A DNA stretch of 64,000 nucleotides from positions 1 to 64,000 of the forward strand of contig JAHLWR010000005.1 of assembly GCA_019057815.1 (NCBI GenBank), given 5' to 3'. The DNA comes from Candidatus Heimdallarchaeota archaeon (lineage in GTDB: Archaea > Asgardarchaeota > Heimdallarchaeia > Heimdallarchaeales > Heimdallarchaeaceae). Positions within the stretch are counted from its first letter, which is position 1. Every line of letters starts with the position of its first letter. The notes beneath the pieces were generated by a model, which saw nothing but the letters and a program-made list of their open reading frames with translations, made no database searches and was not told the origin of the DNA. Of this stretch, positions 26,373-35,016 are shown in pieces. Made by a program: the position numbers and the translations under genes.

Positions 26373-26450
26373 TGGTGGGGCAGAGCGGATTTGAACCGCC
26401 GACCTACTCCGTGTAAGGGAGTTGTCATAACCAGGCTAGACCACTGCCCC
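26373..26450 (-). tRNA. tRNA-Val (TAC)
   Basis: Read on the minus strand: acceptor GGGGCAG/CTGCCCC, anticodon stem ACTCC/GGAGT around loop CTTACAC (anticodon TAC), T arm with TTCAAAT, discriminator A and encoded CCA. There is no intron. Confidence 0.95.
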
Positions 26451-26581
26451 ATTTTTTTCCATAGTTAATCTTACTCAATCTATTCTCATTTTAAATTTTT
26501 GGTTTAATATTATTAGTTTTCTTTCTCCGTACAATATTCTTAAATATTTACTCTTCCTTTTACATTTTGGAGATTCAGTTA

Positions 26582-27391
26582 ATGTCTCAACCTACTAACC
26601 TTGATTTAAAACTCAAATCCTTAGGATTAACTCAATACGAAATTAAGACTTTTAAAACCCTAATAGCTTTTGCTTCACTTACTGCTGAGGAGATTCACAC
26701 ACATACAGACATTCCAACTCCTCGTATATACGATACAATCGACAGTTTACAAAAAAAAGGTCTTGTACAAATCTTGTCAGGAAGACCAAAAAGATTTGAA
26801 GTGGTTGAACCCAATATTGGACTTGATTCATTTATTCGACAAAAAGAAAGAGAATATCAGAACGAACTTGATAAGATGCGAGTAATATCAAAAGAACTTA
26901 CAGATCTATTGACAGATGAAGAGTTTCAATCACGTCTTAAAATTAAACCTGATGAACTTCTTGAAGCCTATACTACGCTTAAGGATATGGAAATTAAAAC
27001 AATGGAAATTATTCAGAACGCAAAGAAAGAAATATGTGTCTTTACGAATGTGTTTTATTGGTTCGACAAAGCACAAGAAACTATTGAAAAGATAACTGAC
27101 AGTGGTATTGTAGTTCGCGTTCTTATGAATATCGAAGATACAACATCAAGGAATAACGCAAAAAAACTAGTAAAGATGGGAGCACAAGTAAGAATTAACA
27201 CAGAAAGCAGTACACTCGCTCGTGGGACTTTAGTTGATCAAGAACAAGTAATTTTTGTTATTTGGGTATCTCCAATAAAAGGAGAAAAATATATCTACAG
27301 ACCTCATTTCTCTTCAAATACAGGTATAGTTGAACTTTTCTCAAATAATTTTGAATATCTTTGGGAAAAGGGAAAAGCATTCACAGGTTAG
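26582..27391 (+). CDS. TrmB-family transcriptional regulator
   Basis: About 269 aa from ATG 26582, which has GGAG about 10 bases upstream; a TTG at 26567 is a weaker choice. The N-terminal winged helix (about 5-75) has LKSLGLTQYEIKTFKTLI and IPTPRIYDTIDSLQKKGLV. A coiled coil follows (about 85-115), then a C-terminal phospholipase D-like effector domain typical of TrmB proteins. These regulators often sense sugars. The next genes, PGI/PMI and glmS, are sugar-phosphate genes, so it may control them. The spacing to PGI/PMI is 28 bp. Confidence 0.87.
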   Translation: MSQPTNLDLKLKSLGLTQYEIKTFKTLIAFASLTAEEIHTHTDIPTPRIYDTIDSLQKKGLVQILSGRPKRFEVVEPNIGLDSFIRQKEREYQNELDKMRVISKELTDLLTDEEFQSRLKIKPDELLEAYTTLKDMEIKTMEIIQNAKKEICVFTNVFYWFDKAQETIEKITDSGIVVRVLMNIEDTTSRNNAKKLVKMGAQVRINTESSTLARGTLVDQEQVIFVIWVSPIKGEKYIYRPHFSSNTGIVELFSNNFEYLWEKGKAFTG

Positions 27392-27419
27392 AAAGGGTAA
27401 GAATCTTAGGGGAAGCTAA

Positions 27420-28550
27420 ATGATTGATTTAAATGATATTGAACAAATAGAGAAATTCGATAAATCTAGCCAATTAAAAATAATGTCAAGTTGGTCAAAT
27501 TTAGTTAAAGAAGCTAGAACAAACAGTCTGAGTTTTACATTACCCTCCAGCTATCAATGGAGAGATAAAGTTATCCAATATCAATCACCAACGAATGTAC
27601 TTATTTGTGGTATGGGAGGATCTGCTATTGCAGGAGATTATCTAGTTCAAGCTTTCGAAAATGAACTTAACATTCCAGTTATAGTCAATAAAACTTATAA
27701 TTTACCCAATTTTGTTGATGAGCACACTCTTGTTGTTTGTATCAGTTATTCTGGTAATACGGAAGAGACACTCGCACGTTTTCATGAAGCACTTGAAAAA
27801 AAGACTATGATTGTAAGTATCTCTTCAGGAGGGTTATTAGAGAAATTTTCACAAACTGTCAAAACACCCCACATAGAGGTTAAAGCTGGACTTCCTCCTC
27901 GCAGTTCTTTTCCACTTATTTATATCTCATTAATATCAATATTTGAGAAATTCGGTCTGATTTCAGGTATAGAAGACCAGATTAAGGAAGCAGAAGAAGT
28001 ATTAATCGAACTGGCTTCTAGTTACTCTCCTTTAACTGTTATTGAAAATAATTCTGCTAAGAAAATAGCTTACGAACTCTTCAACACGTTGCCTATCACC
28101 ATTGGTCATACAATATTTTCCCCAGTAGCTTATCGTTCTAAGTGTGAATTTAATGAAAATAGCAAAATTATAGCTTTAAGCGAGGTTCTCCCTGAACAGA
28201 ATCATAATGGTATTGTGGTGTGGGATAATTCAAATAAAGCTCTTAATCACGTTTCTGTACTTTTCATAAGAGACAGAGATGAGCCTAAACCAATTAAAAT
28301 CCGAGTGGAAGAAACTAAAAAACTTATTTCATCTAGGACAGAGAAAGTCTTAGAAGTTTTTCCAAAGGGTAAAACAATATTGGCAAAACAACTTAGCACA
28401 ACCTATTTAATCGATTTCATCAGCATTTATCTCGCTATTCTTAATGAAATAGATCCTACTATTACAACTAGTATTAACAACCTCAAAAAGGTATTAAAAA
28501 GGAAATTAAACCTTAGGGGTAAGTTTGAAGACAAAATTACTAAGGGTTAA
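27420..28550 (+). CDS. Bifunctional phosphoglucose/phosphomannose isomerase
   Basis: 376 aa. SIS-fold isomerase with the family pattern GMGGSAIAGDYL (about 61), SYSGNTEETL (about 104), and a PPRSSFPL segment (about 157) typical of the bifunctional archaeal PGI/PMI family. A conserved catalytic Glu/His region follows in KCEFNENSK and EQNHNG. It interconverts fructose 6-phosphate with glucose or mannose 6-phosphate. It lies just upstream of glmS, which uses fructose 6-phosphate, and downstream of the TrmB-type regulator. Confidence 0.9.
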   Translation: MIDLNDIEQIEKFDKSSQLKIMSSWSNLVKEARTNSLSFTLPSSYQWRDKVIQYQSPTNVLICGMGGSAIAGDYLVQAFENELNIPVIVNKTYNLPNFVDEHTLVVCISYSGNTEETLARFHEALEKKTMIVSISSGGLLEKFSQTVKTPHIEVKAGLPPRSSFPLIYISLISIFEKFGLISGIEDQIKEAEEVLIELASSYSPLTVIENNSAKKIAYELFNTLPITIGHTIFSPVAYRSKCEFNENSKIIALSEVLPEQNHNGIVVWDNSNKALNHVSVLFIRDRDEPKPIKIRVEETKKLISSRTEKVLEVFPKGKTILAKQLSTTYLIDFISIYLAILNEIDPTITTSINNLKKVLKRKLNLRGKFEDKITKG

Positions 28551-28595
28551 ACCACAAAAAAACAGAAACATTTAAGAGTATACTTTATTAACTTA

Positions 28596-28612
28596 TTTTG
28601 AGTAAAAAAGAG
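28596..28612 (+). promoter_or_regulatory. 17-bp element shared by the glmS and glmU-like promoters (copy 1)
   Basis: TTTTGAGTAAAAAAGAG lies 53 bp before the glmS start and is identical to 33148-33164 before the GlmU-like gene. Both copies follow a TATACTT-type A/T box. It could be an operator, an initiator element or a leader motif. Confidence 0.55.
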
Positions 28613-28665
28613 AGAATAAGAGTCTTATCTGTTAATTTTGACAGCTAACGAAGATGTGTGAACTT

Positions 28666-30492
28666 ATGTGTGGCATAGTTGGTATTGTTCAGAACAATAA
28701 AAGTAAAATTGGTAAACAGATTATTGATTCATTAACAAAATTAGAGTATAGAGGGTATGATAGTTTAGGAATTGCATCGATTACTAATGGTGCTCTGCTA
28801 ATCGCAAAAGACAAAGGAAAAATCGCAGAGGTTACTGAAAAGATCGATATTGAAAAAATTGAAGGGAAGGTAGCAATAGGTCACACGCGTTGGGCTACCC
28901 ATGGTCGACCTAGTAAGGAAAATGCCCATCCTCACACGGATTGTAACAAACAAATTTCTGTTATTCAGAATGGTATTATTGAAAATTTCATTGAACTTAG
29001 AAATGAACTTTTAGAACAAGGCCATACATTCCTTTCTGAAACAGATACTGAAATCATCCCCCACATGATTGAGCAGGTTTTGCAAGAGGAGGAGGTTTCC
29101 CTTAAGGAAGCTATTATCAGCGTTATCAATCGTCTTGAAGGAACATACGCAATTTGTATTATTTCAACGCTTGAACCAGATAAGATTTTTTGTGCTAAGA
29201 AAGACAGTCCATTAGTTATTGGAATTGACAAAGATAGGATGTTTTGCGCCTCTGACATCCCTGCGTTTCTGTCTTCTACTCAACGAGTTACACTACTCCA
29301 TGATGAGGAATTTCTCACTCTCACTTCTAGCGGTTACGAAATTCTTGATTTAAAAAGTAAAAAACCTATCAAACGACGGTCTTACACTGTTTCCTGGAAG
29401 CCAGAAATGGCACAAAAGGCGGGTTTCCCACATTTTATGCTTAAAGAAATTCATGAGCAACCTCGGGCGCTTAGTGATTATATTCGTATTAAACAGCCTT
29501 CTGTTATCAATATAGCTGAAAAAATTTACCAAGCTGAAAAAGTTTTTTTCCTTGCTGCAGGCACCGCTCATTATTCAACTCTTACTGGTCAACATCTTGT
29601 CCGTAAGTACGCTCAGAAATCTTGTAACTCAATTATTGCTTCTGAATACGATTCCATACGCAACATAGTTGATGAACATACTGTTATTGTTCCTGTTTCT
29701 CAGAGTGGTGAAACCATGGATACCATCATGGCTATCAAAGATGCTCGCAGTCAAGGCGCCTCTATTCTTTCTGCGGTTAACGTTATTGGTAGTACTATCA
29801 CTCGCCATTCTGATGAAGTCGTTTACCTTTACGCTGGTCCTGAAATAGGCGTCGCTGCTACTAAAACTTACCTAGCACAAACTACTGCTATTTGGGACAT
29901 CAGTCTCGAACTTGGTCGTATTTCTGGTTATTTAGATGATAATGATTATCGTTCCTTTCGTAACCTTTTTACCTCTCTCCCTTCTGCAGTTTCTAGGGTT
30001 ATTGCTAGTAACGAAGCTCTTTCTAATCGTATTGCTTCTTGGTTTGCTCGCAAATCTAGCAGTTTTTACCTAGCACGTGGGATAAACATTCAAACCGCTA
30101 ACGAAGGGGCATTAAAAATGAAGGAAATAGCTTACATCCACAGTGAATCATATCCTGCAGGAGAATCAAAACATGGACCAATAGCTCTAGTAGAAGAAGA
30201 TTATCCAGTAGTATTTATAACTCCACCAGACCAAACAAGGAAATTAATAATAGGAAATATTATGGAAATGAAAGCTAGGGGAGCAACAACGATAGCAGTG
30301 ATGGAAAAGGGAGATAAAGAAATAGAAGAAATGACAAAGTGGCAGTTTAAAATACCAGAAGGATACGGGGAAATGTTCTCAACAATAACATATGTGGTAC
30401 CAATGCAAATGATGGCATACTATACAGCAGTAAGACTAGGATATTCACCAGACATGCCAAGGAACTTAGCGAAGGCAGTGACAGTACTATAA
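28666..30492 (+). CDS. glmS: Glutamine-fructose-6-phosphate aminotransferase
   Basis: About 608 aa from ATG 28666, chosen because the catalytic Cys must follow the initiator Met (MCGIVGIV); the ATG at 28654 would bury it. The N-terminal glutaminase domain has LEYRGYDSLGIA, GHTRWATHG and NAHPHTD. The C-terminal half holds two SIS sugar-isomerase domains with PVSQSGETMDT and a SESYPAGESKHGPIAL motif. It makes glucosamine 6-phosphate for UDP-GlcNAc. Codon choice changes sharply near 30090: the middle third prefers T/C-ending codons, the last 400 bp A-ending and AGG/ATA codons. Confidence 0.95.
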   Translation: MCGIVGIVQNNKSKIGKQIIDSLTKLEYRGYDSLGIASITNGALLIAKDKGKIAEVTEKIDIEKIEGKVAIGHTRWATHGRPSKENAHPHTDCNKQISVIQNGIIENFIELRNELLEQGHTFLSETDTEIIPHMIEQVLQEEEVSLKEAIISVINRLEGTYAICIISTLEPDKIFCAKKDSPLVIGIDKDRMFCASDIPAFLSSTQRVTLLHDEEFLTLTSSGYEILDLKSKKPIKRRSYTVSWKPEMAQKAGFPHFMLKEIHEQPRALSDYIRIKQPSVINIAEKIYQAEKVFFLAAGTAHYSTLTGQHLVRKYAQKSCNSIIASEYDSIRNIVDEHTVIVPVSQSGETMDTIMAIKDARSQGASILSAVNVIGSTITRHSDEVVYLYAGPEIGVAATKTYLAQTTAIWDISLELGRISGYLDDNDYRSFRNLFTSLPSAVSRVIASNEALSNRIASWFARKSSSFYLARGINIQTANEGALKMKEIAYIHSESYPAGESKHGPIALVEEDYPVVFITPPDQTRKLIIGNIMEMKARGATTIAVMEKGDKEIEEMTKWQFKIPEGYGEMFSTITYVVPMQMMAYYTAVRLGYSPDMPRNLAKAVTVL

Positions 30493-30538
30493 TCATTATT
30501 CCTAAATTGAAATATCACCAGACATAATTTTTATCTTT

Positions 30539-31630
30539 CTAGTTCTGTAAAAAGTTAGAATAATTTTGATCTTTTATGATTTTTAACAAACGCAAATAGA
30601 GTTCTAGTATAAGGAATCTATTTTCTCTAATCCTGAGTGAACCATATTCATTCCATTTCCTTTTTTGACTATATGGAAACGATAAAATATGTATTTTATC
30701 CTTAGAAAAACTTATTTTAGCGTTAGTTTCCCAATAAGAATATAATTTACATCTCAGAAACTCATCTTCACGTTCATCAACAGATTTTTTCACATAAATT
30801 AATTCAAAATCTAATTTTGCATTTAGAATCAGTTTATTATGAGTCTCGAAATAATAATCAGCTTGTTCTGGTGTTGACGCTGTTATAATCCACTCAAATC
30901 CACCTTTTACTCTATCTGTATAATAGCACTTGAAATAATGAATGAAATCAGGGAGATGGATTTTTATTGGACAAATAATAGGTATATGATTTCCATGGAA
31001 TATGATTATCGATGTACTATCATACTTTGCGATAACTGCATCTGGAAAAAGATCAGGTAGAGAAATTTCATCCTCGGGAACCTTTTTCTCTTTAGGAAAA
31101 ACTCTTTTAATTTTACGTAGAACTTTGATTTTTGCCTCGATAGATGTTGGAATATCCTGCATTCGAACAATGAAATAGAATTCGCTAGCGTAATTGACCC
31201 GATAAGAGTGATCAATTGTTGTAACCAAAACAATTTCACGAACAAATGTGTCCCTAGTTTTTATTTCAACTTCAAAAAGATCATTTTTCTGGATTGAGAA
31301 CTCTTCAACCACAGAGTTAGGAAAACGAATACATTTATCTTTTGAAATGCGACTAACAAAGTAGGAAGTAGGTCGGAGAGAAACGCTTACAACTTGACCA
31401 ATAAGATTGTGGGTCGAACATAGAGCTTTGGGTATGTAAAAACCCTCAATATTTTTGTATTTGGTAAGTTTGCGAGTAAGGAGTAGATAATCAAGAGATG
31501 GGAAAGATAGTATAAGATCATACCATTTGCTAGGTGAAACAGTTCCACGAAGATGGGAAGGGAGGGTTAACCACCCTGTCCCCGTAGAATTACCTTTGCT
31601 GATTTTCCCTTGCATTACAGTAAAAGCCAT
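30539..31630 (-). CDS. Protein with repeated AbrB/SpoVT-like modules, unknown
   Basis: About 363 aa from ATG 31630 (ATG 31615 is also possible; the frame is open to 31666). The first 130 residues show three AbrB-like patterns: TGWLTLPSHLRG, GFYIPKALCSTHNLIGQVVSV, and KCIRFPNSVVEEFSIQKNDLFEVEI. The remaining 230 residues are mixed alpha/beta with many aromatic and basic residues and match nothing I know. AbrB modules usually bind DNA as dimers. It is alone, between glmS (convergent) and the Cas4-like gene (divergent). Confidence 0.55.
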   Translation of the reverse strand: MAFTVMQGKISKGNSTGTGWLTLPSHLRGTVSPSKWYDLILSFPSLDYLLLTRKLTKYKNIEGFYIPKALCSTHNLIGQVVSVSLRPTSYFVSRISKDKCIRFPNSVVEEFSIQKNDLFEVEIKTRDTFVREIVLVTTIDHSYRVNYASEFYFIVRMQDIPTSIEAKIKVLRKIKRVFPKEKKVPEDEISLPDLFPDAVIAKYDSTSIIIFHGNHIPIICPIKIHLPDFIHYFKCYYTDRVKGGFEWIITASTPEQADYYFETHNKLILNAKLDFELIYVKKSVDEREDEFLRCKLYSYWETNAKISFSKDKIHILSFPYSQKRKWNEYGSLRIRENRFLILELYLRLLKIIKDQNYSNFLQN

Positions 31631-31760
31631 TACAAGTAAATAAACAAAAAAGGATAAAAACCCCAAAAAAGAATAATTTTAGTAATTAACGCTCATCAAA
31701 TACTTTCTTTTCTTTTTCACTATACTATATTTTTAAAGTCAAACCATTCTTCATTAGTAG

Positions 31761-32417
31761 ATGTCTATACTTGAAGCTAACTTTGATTTTGATAAGATTC
31801 TTGTTAACTACCTCAATAATAAAGAACCACGAGAACATGAGATAGGGGTTTACAGGGTGAGTGAGGTATCTAAATGCAATAGAGCTTTATATTATATTTA
31901 CAAATCTAACCCAAAAAACCCGGGAATAAAACAGATGCGCGTGTTTGAAGTGGGACACGTAATCCATGAATTCGTAGAGAATTTACTCAAAGAATATGAA
32001 TGGTTTATTGCTTGTGAAGAAGAAATATCTAAACAATTCAACGATTTCACGATTATGGGCCACTATGATGCGTTGATTAAAGAAGAAGGACATTTAGCTG
32101 TAATAGATTTTAAAACAACAAAGAATATCCCTACTCGTCTCTATGACAACCACTTAAAACAAGTGAATACTTACCTCCATTTGAAAGGTGTAGAAGTAGG
32201 ATATGTGGTGTATATCGAAAAAAACTCTTTTAAAACAAAAACGTTTCCTATCTATGCAGACAAAATACTTTTTGAGGAAACATTACTTAAAACAAAACAT
32301 TTGCACAAATGTTTACAAGAAGGAAAGATTCCAATGATGGAAAAAACACCCTTGTGCAACTATTGCGATTTCAAAAAAAAGTGCTTTGACTTGTATTTGA
32401 AAGAGAATAAGAAGTAA
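31761..32417 (+). CDS. Cas4/RecB-like PD-(D/E)XK nuclease with a probable Fe-S cluster
   Basis: 218 aa. Nuclease core: VGHVIHEFVE (His), MGHYDALI (Asp, about 97), and VIDFKTTK (Asp and Lys, about 115-119), then a QVNTYLHL helix (QxxxY motif). Four Cys flank the core: one in SKCNRALYY (about 38) and three in CNYCDFKKKC (about 197-206), the Cas4/AddB-type iron-sulfur arrangement. There is no CRISPR array or cas gene in the window, so it is probably a DNA-repair or mobile-defence nuclease rather than an adaptation protein. Confidence 0.83.
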   Translation: MSILEANFDFDKILVNYLNNKEPREHEIGVYRVSEVSKCNRALYYIYKSNPKNPGIKQMRVFEVGHVIHEFVENLLKEYEWFIACEEEISKQFNDFTIMGHYDALIKEEGHLAVIDFKTTKNIPTRLYDNHLKQVNTYLHLKGVEVGYVVYIEKNSFKTKTFPIYADKILFEETLLKTKHLHKCLQEGKIPMMEKTPLCNYCDFKKKCFDLYLKENKK

Positions 32418-32501
32418 CAAAGAGAGAAAATTTACTTAGTTTAAATACGAATGAATAGATAATTAGTTAGAATAAGTAGACCTCAGAAGTAAGTGGAAAA
32501 A

Positions 32502-32744
32502 ATGGAAAAATATGTGTCTGACCAACTACAAACAATATGTGATTGTTTAATAATAGAAAGATCATGTCCGCTGTGTCATAATACCCTTCTAAAAGAGTGG
32601 GAGTTAGCAAATCGAACATTGGGTTTATGTTTTATCTGTGGAATGGTATTCTGGAGCGAAAATAGTGAGGTAATCAAGCAGTTATCTGGAAATAAGAAAT
32701 CATGGGAAGGGGAAGCTTTACGTGCCGTAAATAGCTTCTACTAA
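32502..32744 (+). CDS. Small zinc-ribbon protein A (tandem paralogue)
   Basis: 80 aa from ATG 32502; GTG 32493 is an alternative, but the paralogue at 32858 aligns from this ATG. Four Cys form a ribbon: CPLCHN (about 22-25) and GLCFICG (about 46-49), followed by an aromatic MVFW. The end is a helix with a Trp (KKSWEGEALRAV). The family is not recognised. It could bind nucleic acid or a protein partner. Confidence 0.65.
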   Translation: MEKYVSDQLQTICDCLIIERSCPLCHNTLLKEWELANRTLGLCFICGMVFWSENSEVIKQLSGNKKSWEGEALRAVNSFY

Positions 32745-32857
32745 TAGAATTTTTATTCTTTAAATATCTAGTTGAGACAAGTTTTCTTTTGTATTTATAT
32801 ATGAAATTGTAGTAAAAATAATACCATATCTGTCATAGTTGTGAGGATGAGGGTAGA

Positions 32858-33094
32858 ATGGAGAAAATTGAATCTGACCAAGATTTCCTAGATTGCGCAT
32901 TTTGTAAAGAGGAGCTAATCTGCCCCTTATGCAGTAATATTATATTAAGAGAGCTGGAAAAACAGGGAAGATTAATTGGTCTATGCTATGTGTGTGGAAC
33001 AGCTTTCTGGTGTGATACAAAAGAGATTATCAAAAAACTGGATGGTACCAGAGATGGATGGGGCATTCAGGCTCTACTTTGTACCCATCCTTAA
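32858..33094 (+). CDS. Small zinc-ribbon protein B (tandem paralogue)
   Basis: 78 aa, ATG preceded by GAGGATGAGGGTAGA. It keeps CPLCSN and GLCYVCG, plus FWCDTKEIIKKLDG and a WGIQALL helix, so it is a clear paralogue of the 32502 gene at about 40 per cent identity by eye. Two extra Cys (CAFC) occur near the N-terminus. A tandem duplication of a lineage-specific gene is likely. Confidence 0.65.
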   Translation: MEKIESDQDFLDCAFCKEELICPLCSNIILRELEKQGRLIGLCYVCGTAFWCDTKEIIKKLDGTRDGWGIQALLCTHP

Positions 33095-33147
33095 TAATTA
33101 ATCAACTATTATTGTTAAAATATTCATAGAGAATCTTTTTATACTTC

Positions 33148-33164
33148 TTTTGAGTAAAAAAGAG
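33148..33164 (+). promoter_or_regulatory. 17-bp element shared by the glmS and glmU-like promoters (copy 2)
   Basis: Identical to 28596-28612 and preceded by TTTTTATACTT, as the glmS copy is preceded by TATACTTTATTA. It lies about 60 bp before the preferred start of the nucleotidyltransferase. Confidence 0.55.
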
Positions 33165-33225
33165 TGAAAACGTTTTGAATCAAAAAAAAAGATATATCAG
33201 TGAGAGATTAATGGATAGAATAAGA

Positions 33226-34452
33226 ATGAAAGCAGTAATTTTAGCTGGTGGAAAAGGGATAGATCTTCATCCACTCACCCAAACCAGACCCAAACCAATG
33301 ATAACGTTATTGGGAAAACCTTTACTCGAATATCTTATAGTAGAATTAAAAGAAGTTGGTTTAACAGATATACTCATTGTAATAGGGTACAAAGGAGAAC
33401 AAATTCGGAATCACTTCAAAAAAGGAAGAGAGTTTGGAGTAACAATACAATACGCAGAGCAAGGAGAAAAAGAAGGAATCGAAGCAGCATTAATATCCGC
33501 AGAAGAGTCAGTCAACAATGATGCAGAGTTTTTACTACTATTTGGAGATATAGTGTCTGAGAATGGATTAATACAAAGAACATTGAATGCGTATGAGAAT
33601 ACTCAAGCCGATATGGCTATGGCGCTCACTTTACAAGGGGATAAGGGTGATTTCGGCATAGTAGAGATAGATTCGATGGGTTTTGTAAAGAAAGCAGGAT
33701 TAAAGGAAGAAAGGACAACATCATCTGGAAGTTATATTGATGCTGGATGTTTTGTTATGCGTTCAGATATCCTTGAAGACATAAAACAAGGAAAATCATT
33801 GACCCAAGCGATTAATACTAGAATAGAGAGTGGTGCAAAAGTAGCGGCCGCAATATGGGAGAAAGAATGGTATGACATAGGAAAACCTTGGAACATTATA
33901 CAAGCAAATATGATGTTGCTGTCCAAAGTTCAAGAATCAAGAATATCCAAAGGAGTAAAAATAGAATCTAATGTTGTACTAAAAGGTGTTGTAATAATTA
34001 AAGAAAATACAGTGATTAGTTCAGGAACCGTATTGAACGGTCCTATATATATTGGTCCCAACACCTATATCGGTAATAATGTCCTTATTAGGGATCACAG
34101 TTCAATAGGGGCGGAATCTTTGGTAGGATTTGGAAGTGAAATTAAAAACTCCGTTCTGTTTAATGGAACAAAAATTTACCGTCTATGCTATGTTGGGGAT
34201 AGTGTTATAGGAGCAGATACAATCTTATCATCAGGTGTTATAACTGTTAATACGGAGACTCCAAGGAAAAAGATAGAGATGACCATAGGTGGTAAGAAAA
34301 CAAAAACTAATCTTCAAAAACTGGGAGCAATCATTGGAGATAAATGTGAGATAGGTGTAAACACACTCATTTTTCCAGGAAGGAGAATCGATTCAGGTAG
34401 TATAATCTTACCCGGTACAAAAATAGAAGAAGATATAGAAAACAAAAACTAA
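33226..34452 (+). CDS. Sugar-1-phosphate nucleotidyltransferase / acetyltransferase (GlmU-like)
   Basis: About 408 aa from ATG 33226 (MKAVILAGGKG); upstream frames to 33175 or ATG 33211 are possible. An N-terminal Rossmann nucleotidyltransferase (about 1-225) has LAGGKG, RPKPM, FGDIV and WYDIGKPWNI. A left-handed beta-helix (about 240-405) of hexapeptide repeats (IGPNTYIGNNVLIRDHSSIG) follows. This architecture matches archaeal GlmU-type enzymes making UDP-GlcNAc. The Arg of the usual GxGxRLxPLT loop is Asp (GKGIDLHPLT), which may alter activity. Confidence 0.83.
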   Translation: MKAVILAGGKGIDLHPLTQTRPKPMITLLGKPLLEYLIVELKEVGLTDILIVIGYKGEQIRNHFKKGREFGVTIQYAEQGEKEGIEAALISAEESVNNDAEFLLLFGDIVSENGLIQRTLNAYENTQADMAMALTLQGDKGDFGIVEIDSMGFVKKAGLKEERTTSSGSYIDAGCFVMRSDILEDIKQGKSLTQAINTRIESGAKVAAAIWEKEWYDIGKPWNIIQANMMLLSKVQESRISKGVKIESNVVLKGVVIIKENTVISSGTVLNGPIYIGPNTYIGNNVLIRDHSSIGAESLVGFGSEIKNSVLFNGTKIYRLCYVGDSVIGADTILSSGVITVNTETPRKKIEMTIGGKKTKTNLQKLGAIIGDKCEIGVNTLIFPGRRIDSGSIILPGTKIEEDIENKN

Positions 34453-34521
34453 AGGAACTTTGTAAGAAGAAAAAAGAAGAAAAAACAGAGGATTCTTTGG
34501 AATTTTCAGTGTACAAGTATC

Positions 34522-34800
34522 TCAATAATCGAAATCTATTATCTCAAGAAGAGTCATAATCTGAAGGAGTATAGTTCGTGCATGGGCAGGACAATTAGGA
34601 TCTTGGCTAATTTCATCCAATATTTCTATAGCATTGTTTGCTTTTACGGCTAAACTTAATTCAGGTTCAGTGTCCCTTATTATCTCAAGAGAGTTAACTG
34701 CTGCTCTTCTAATGTTTCGGGGAACTGTTGTATCTTCACTTACTCTCTCTAATAGCTGAATAGCTTCATTTACTTGCTGTAACGTTTCATCCTCGCTCAT
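34522..34800 (-). CDS. UPF0147 family protein
   Basis: 92 aa, all-helical and acidic. It matches the archaeal UPF0147 pattern: AIQLLERVSEDTTVPRNIRRAA then LEIIRDTEPELSLAVKANNAI and a second copy-like stretch LDEISQDPNCPAHARTIL. The function is unknown. The conserved double motif reads like two HEAT-like units. Confidence 0.88.
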   Translation of the reverse strand: MSEDETLQQVNEAIQLLERVSEDTTVPRNIRRAAVNSLEIIRDTEPELSLAVKANNAIEILDEISQDPNCPAHARTILLQIMTLLEIIDFDY

Positions 34801-35016
34801 TTTAACACCTCTACTAATGCAATCTCCGGTAACCTCAACATTATATTATTTTTTAATGCTTTCGGTTTATTAGAAATTTTAGACGTTTGTAGGTTAAATT
34901 GAACTAAATACTTGGAGAAAGGATTCCTAGTACTTATATTAAAAAAATAATTCAGTACAAGTTCTGAAGATTTTGTAACAATCAGATTTATAAAAGCAGA
35001 AATTTCTCTTTGATTT
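34801..35016. other. Divergent promoter region, no gene seen
   Basis: A 216-bp AT-rich gap between the UPF0147 gene and the GT-C gene. It holds TATA-like stretches (TTATATTATTTTTT near 34841, TTTATAAAAG near 34985-34995) and no open frame worth calling. Confidence 0.4.

Noticed and set aside
31761-33094. CRISPR-Cas adaptation module suggested by the Cas4-like gene
   Set aside because: No repeats, cas1 or cas2 are found anywhere in the window; Cas4-like nucleases often occur without CRISPR.
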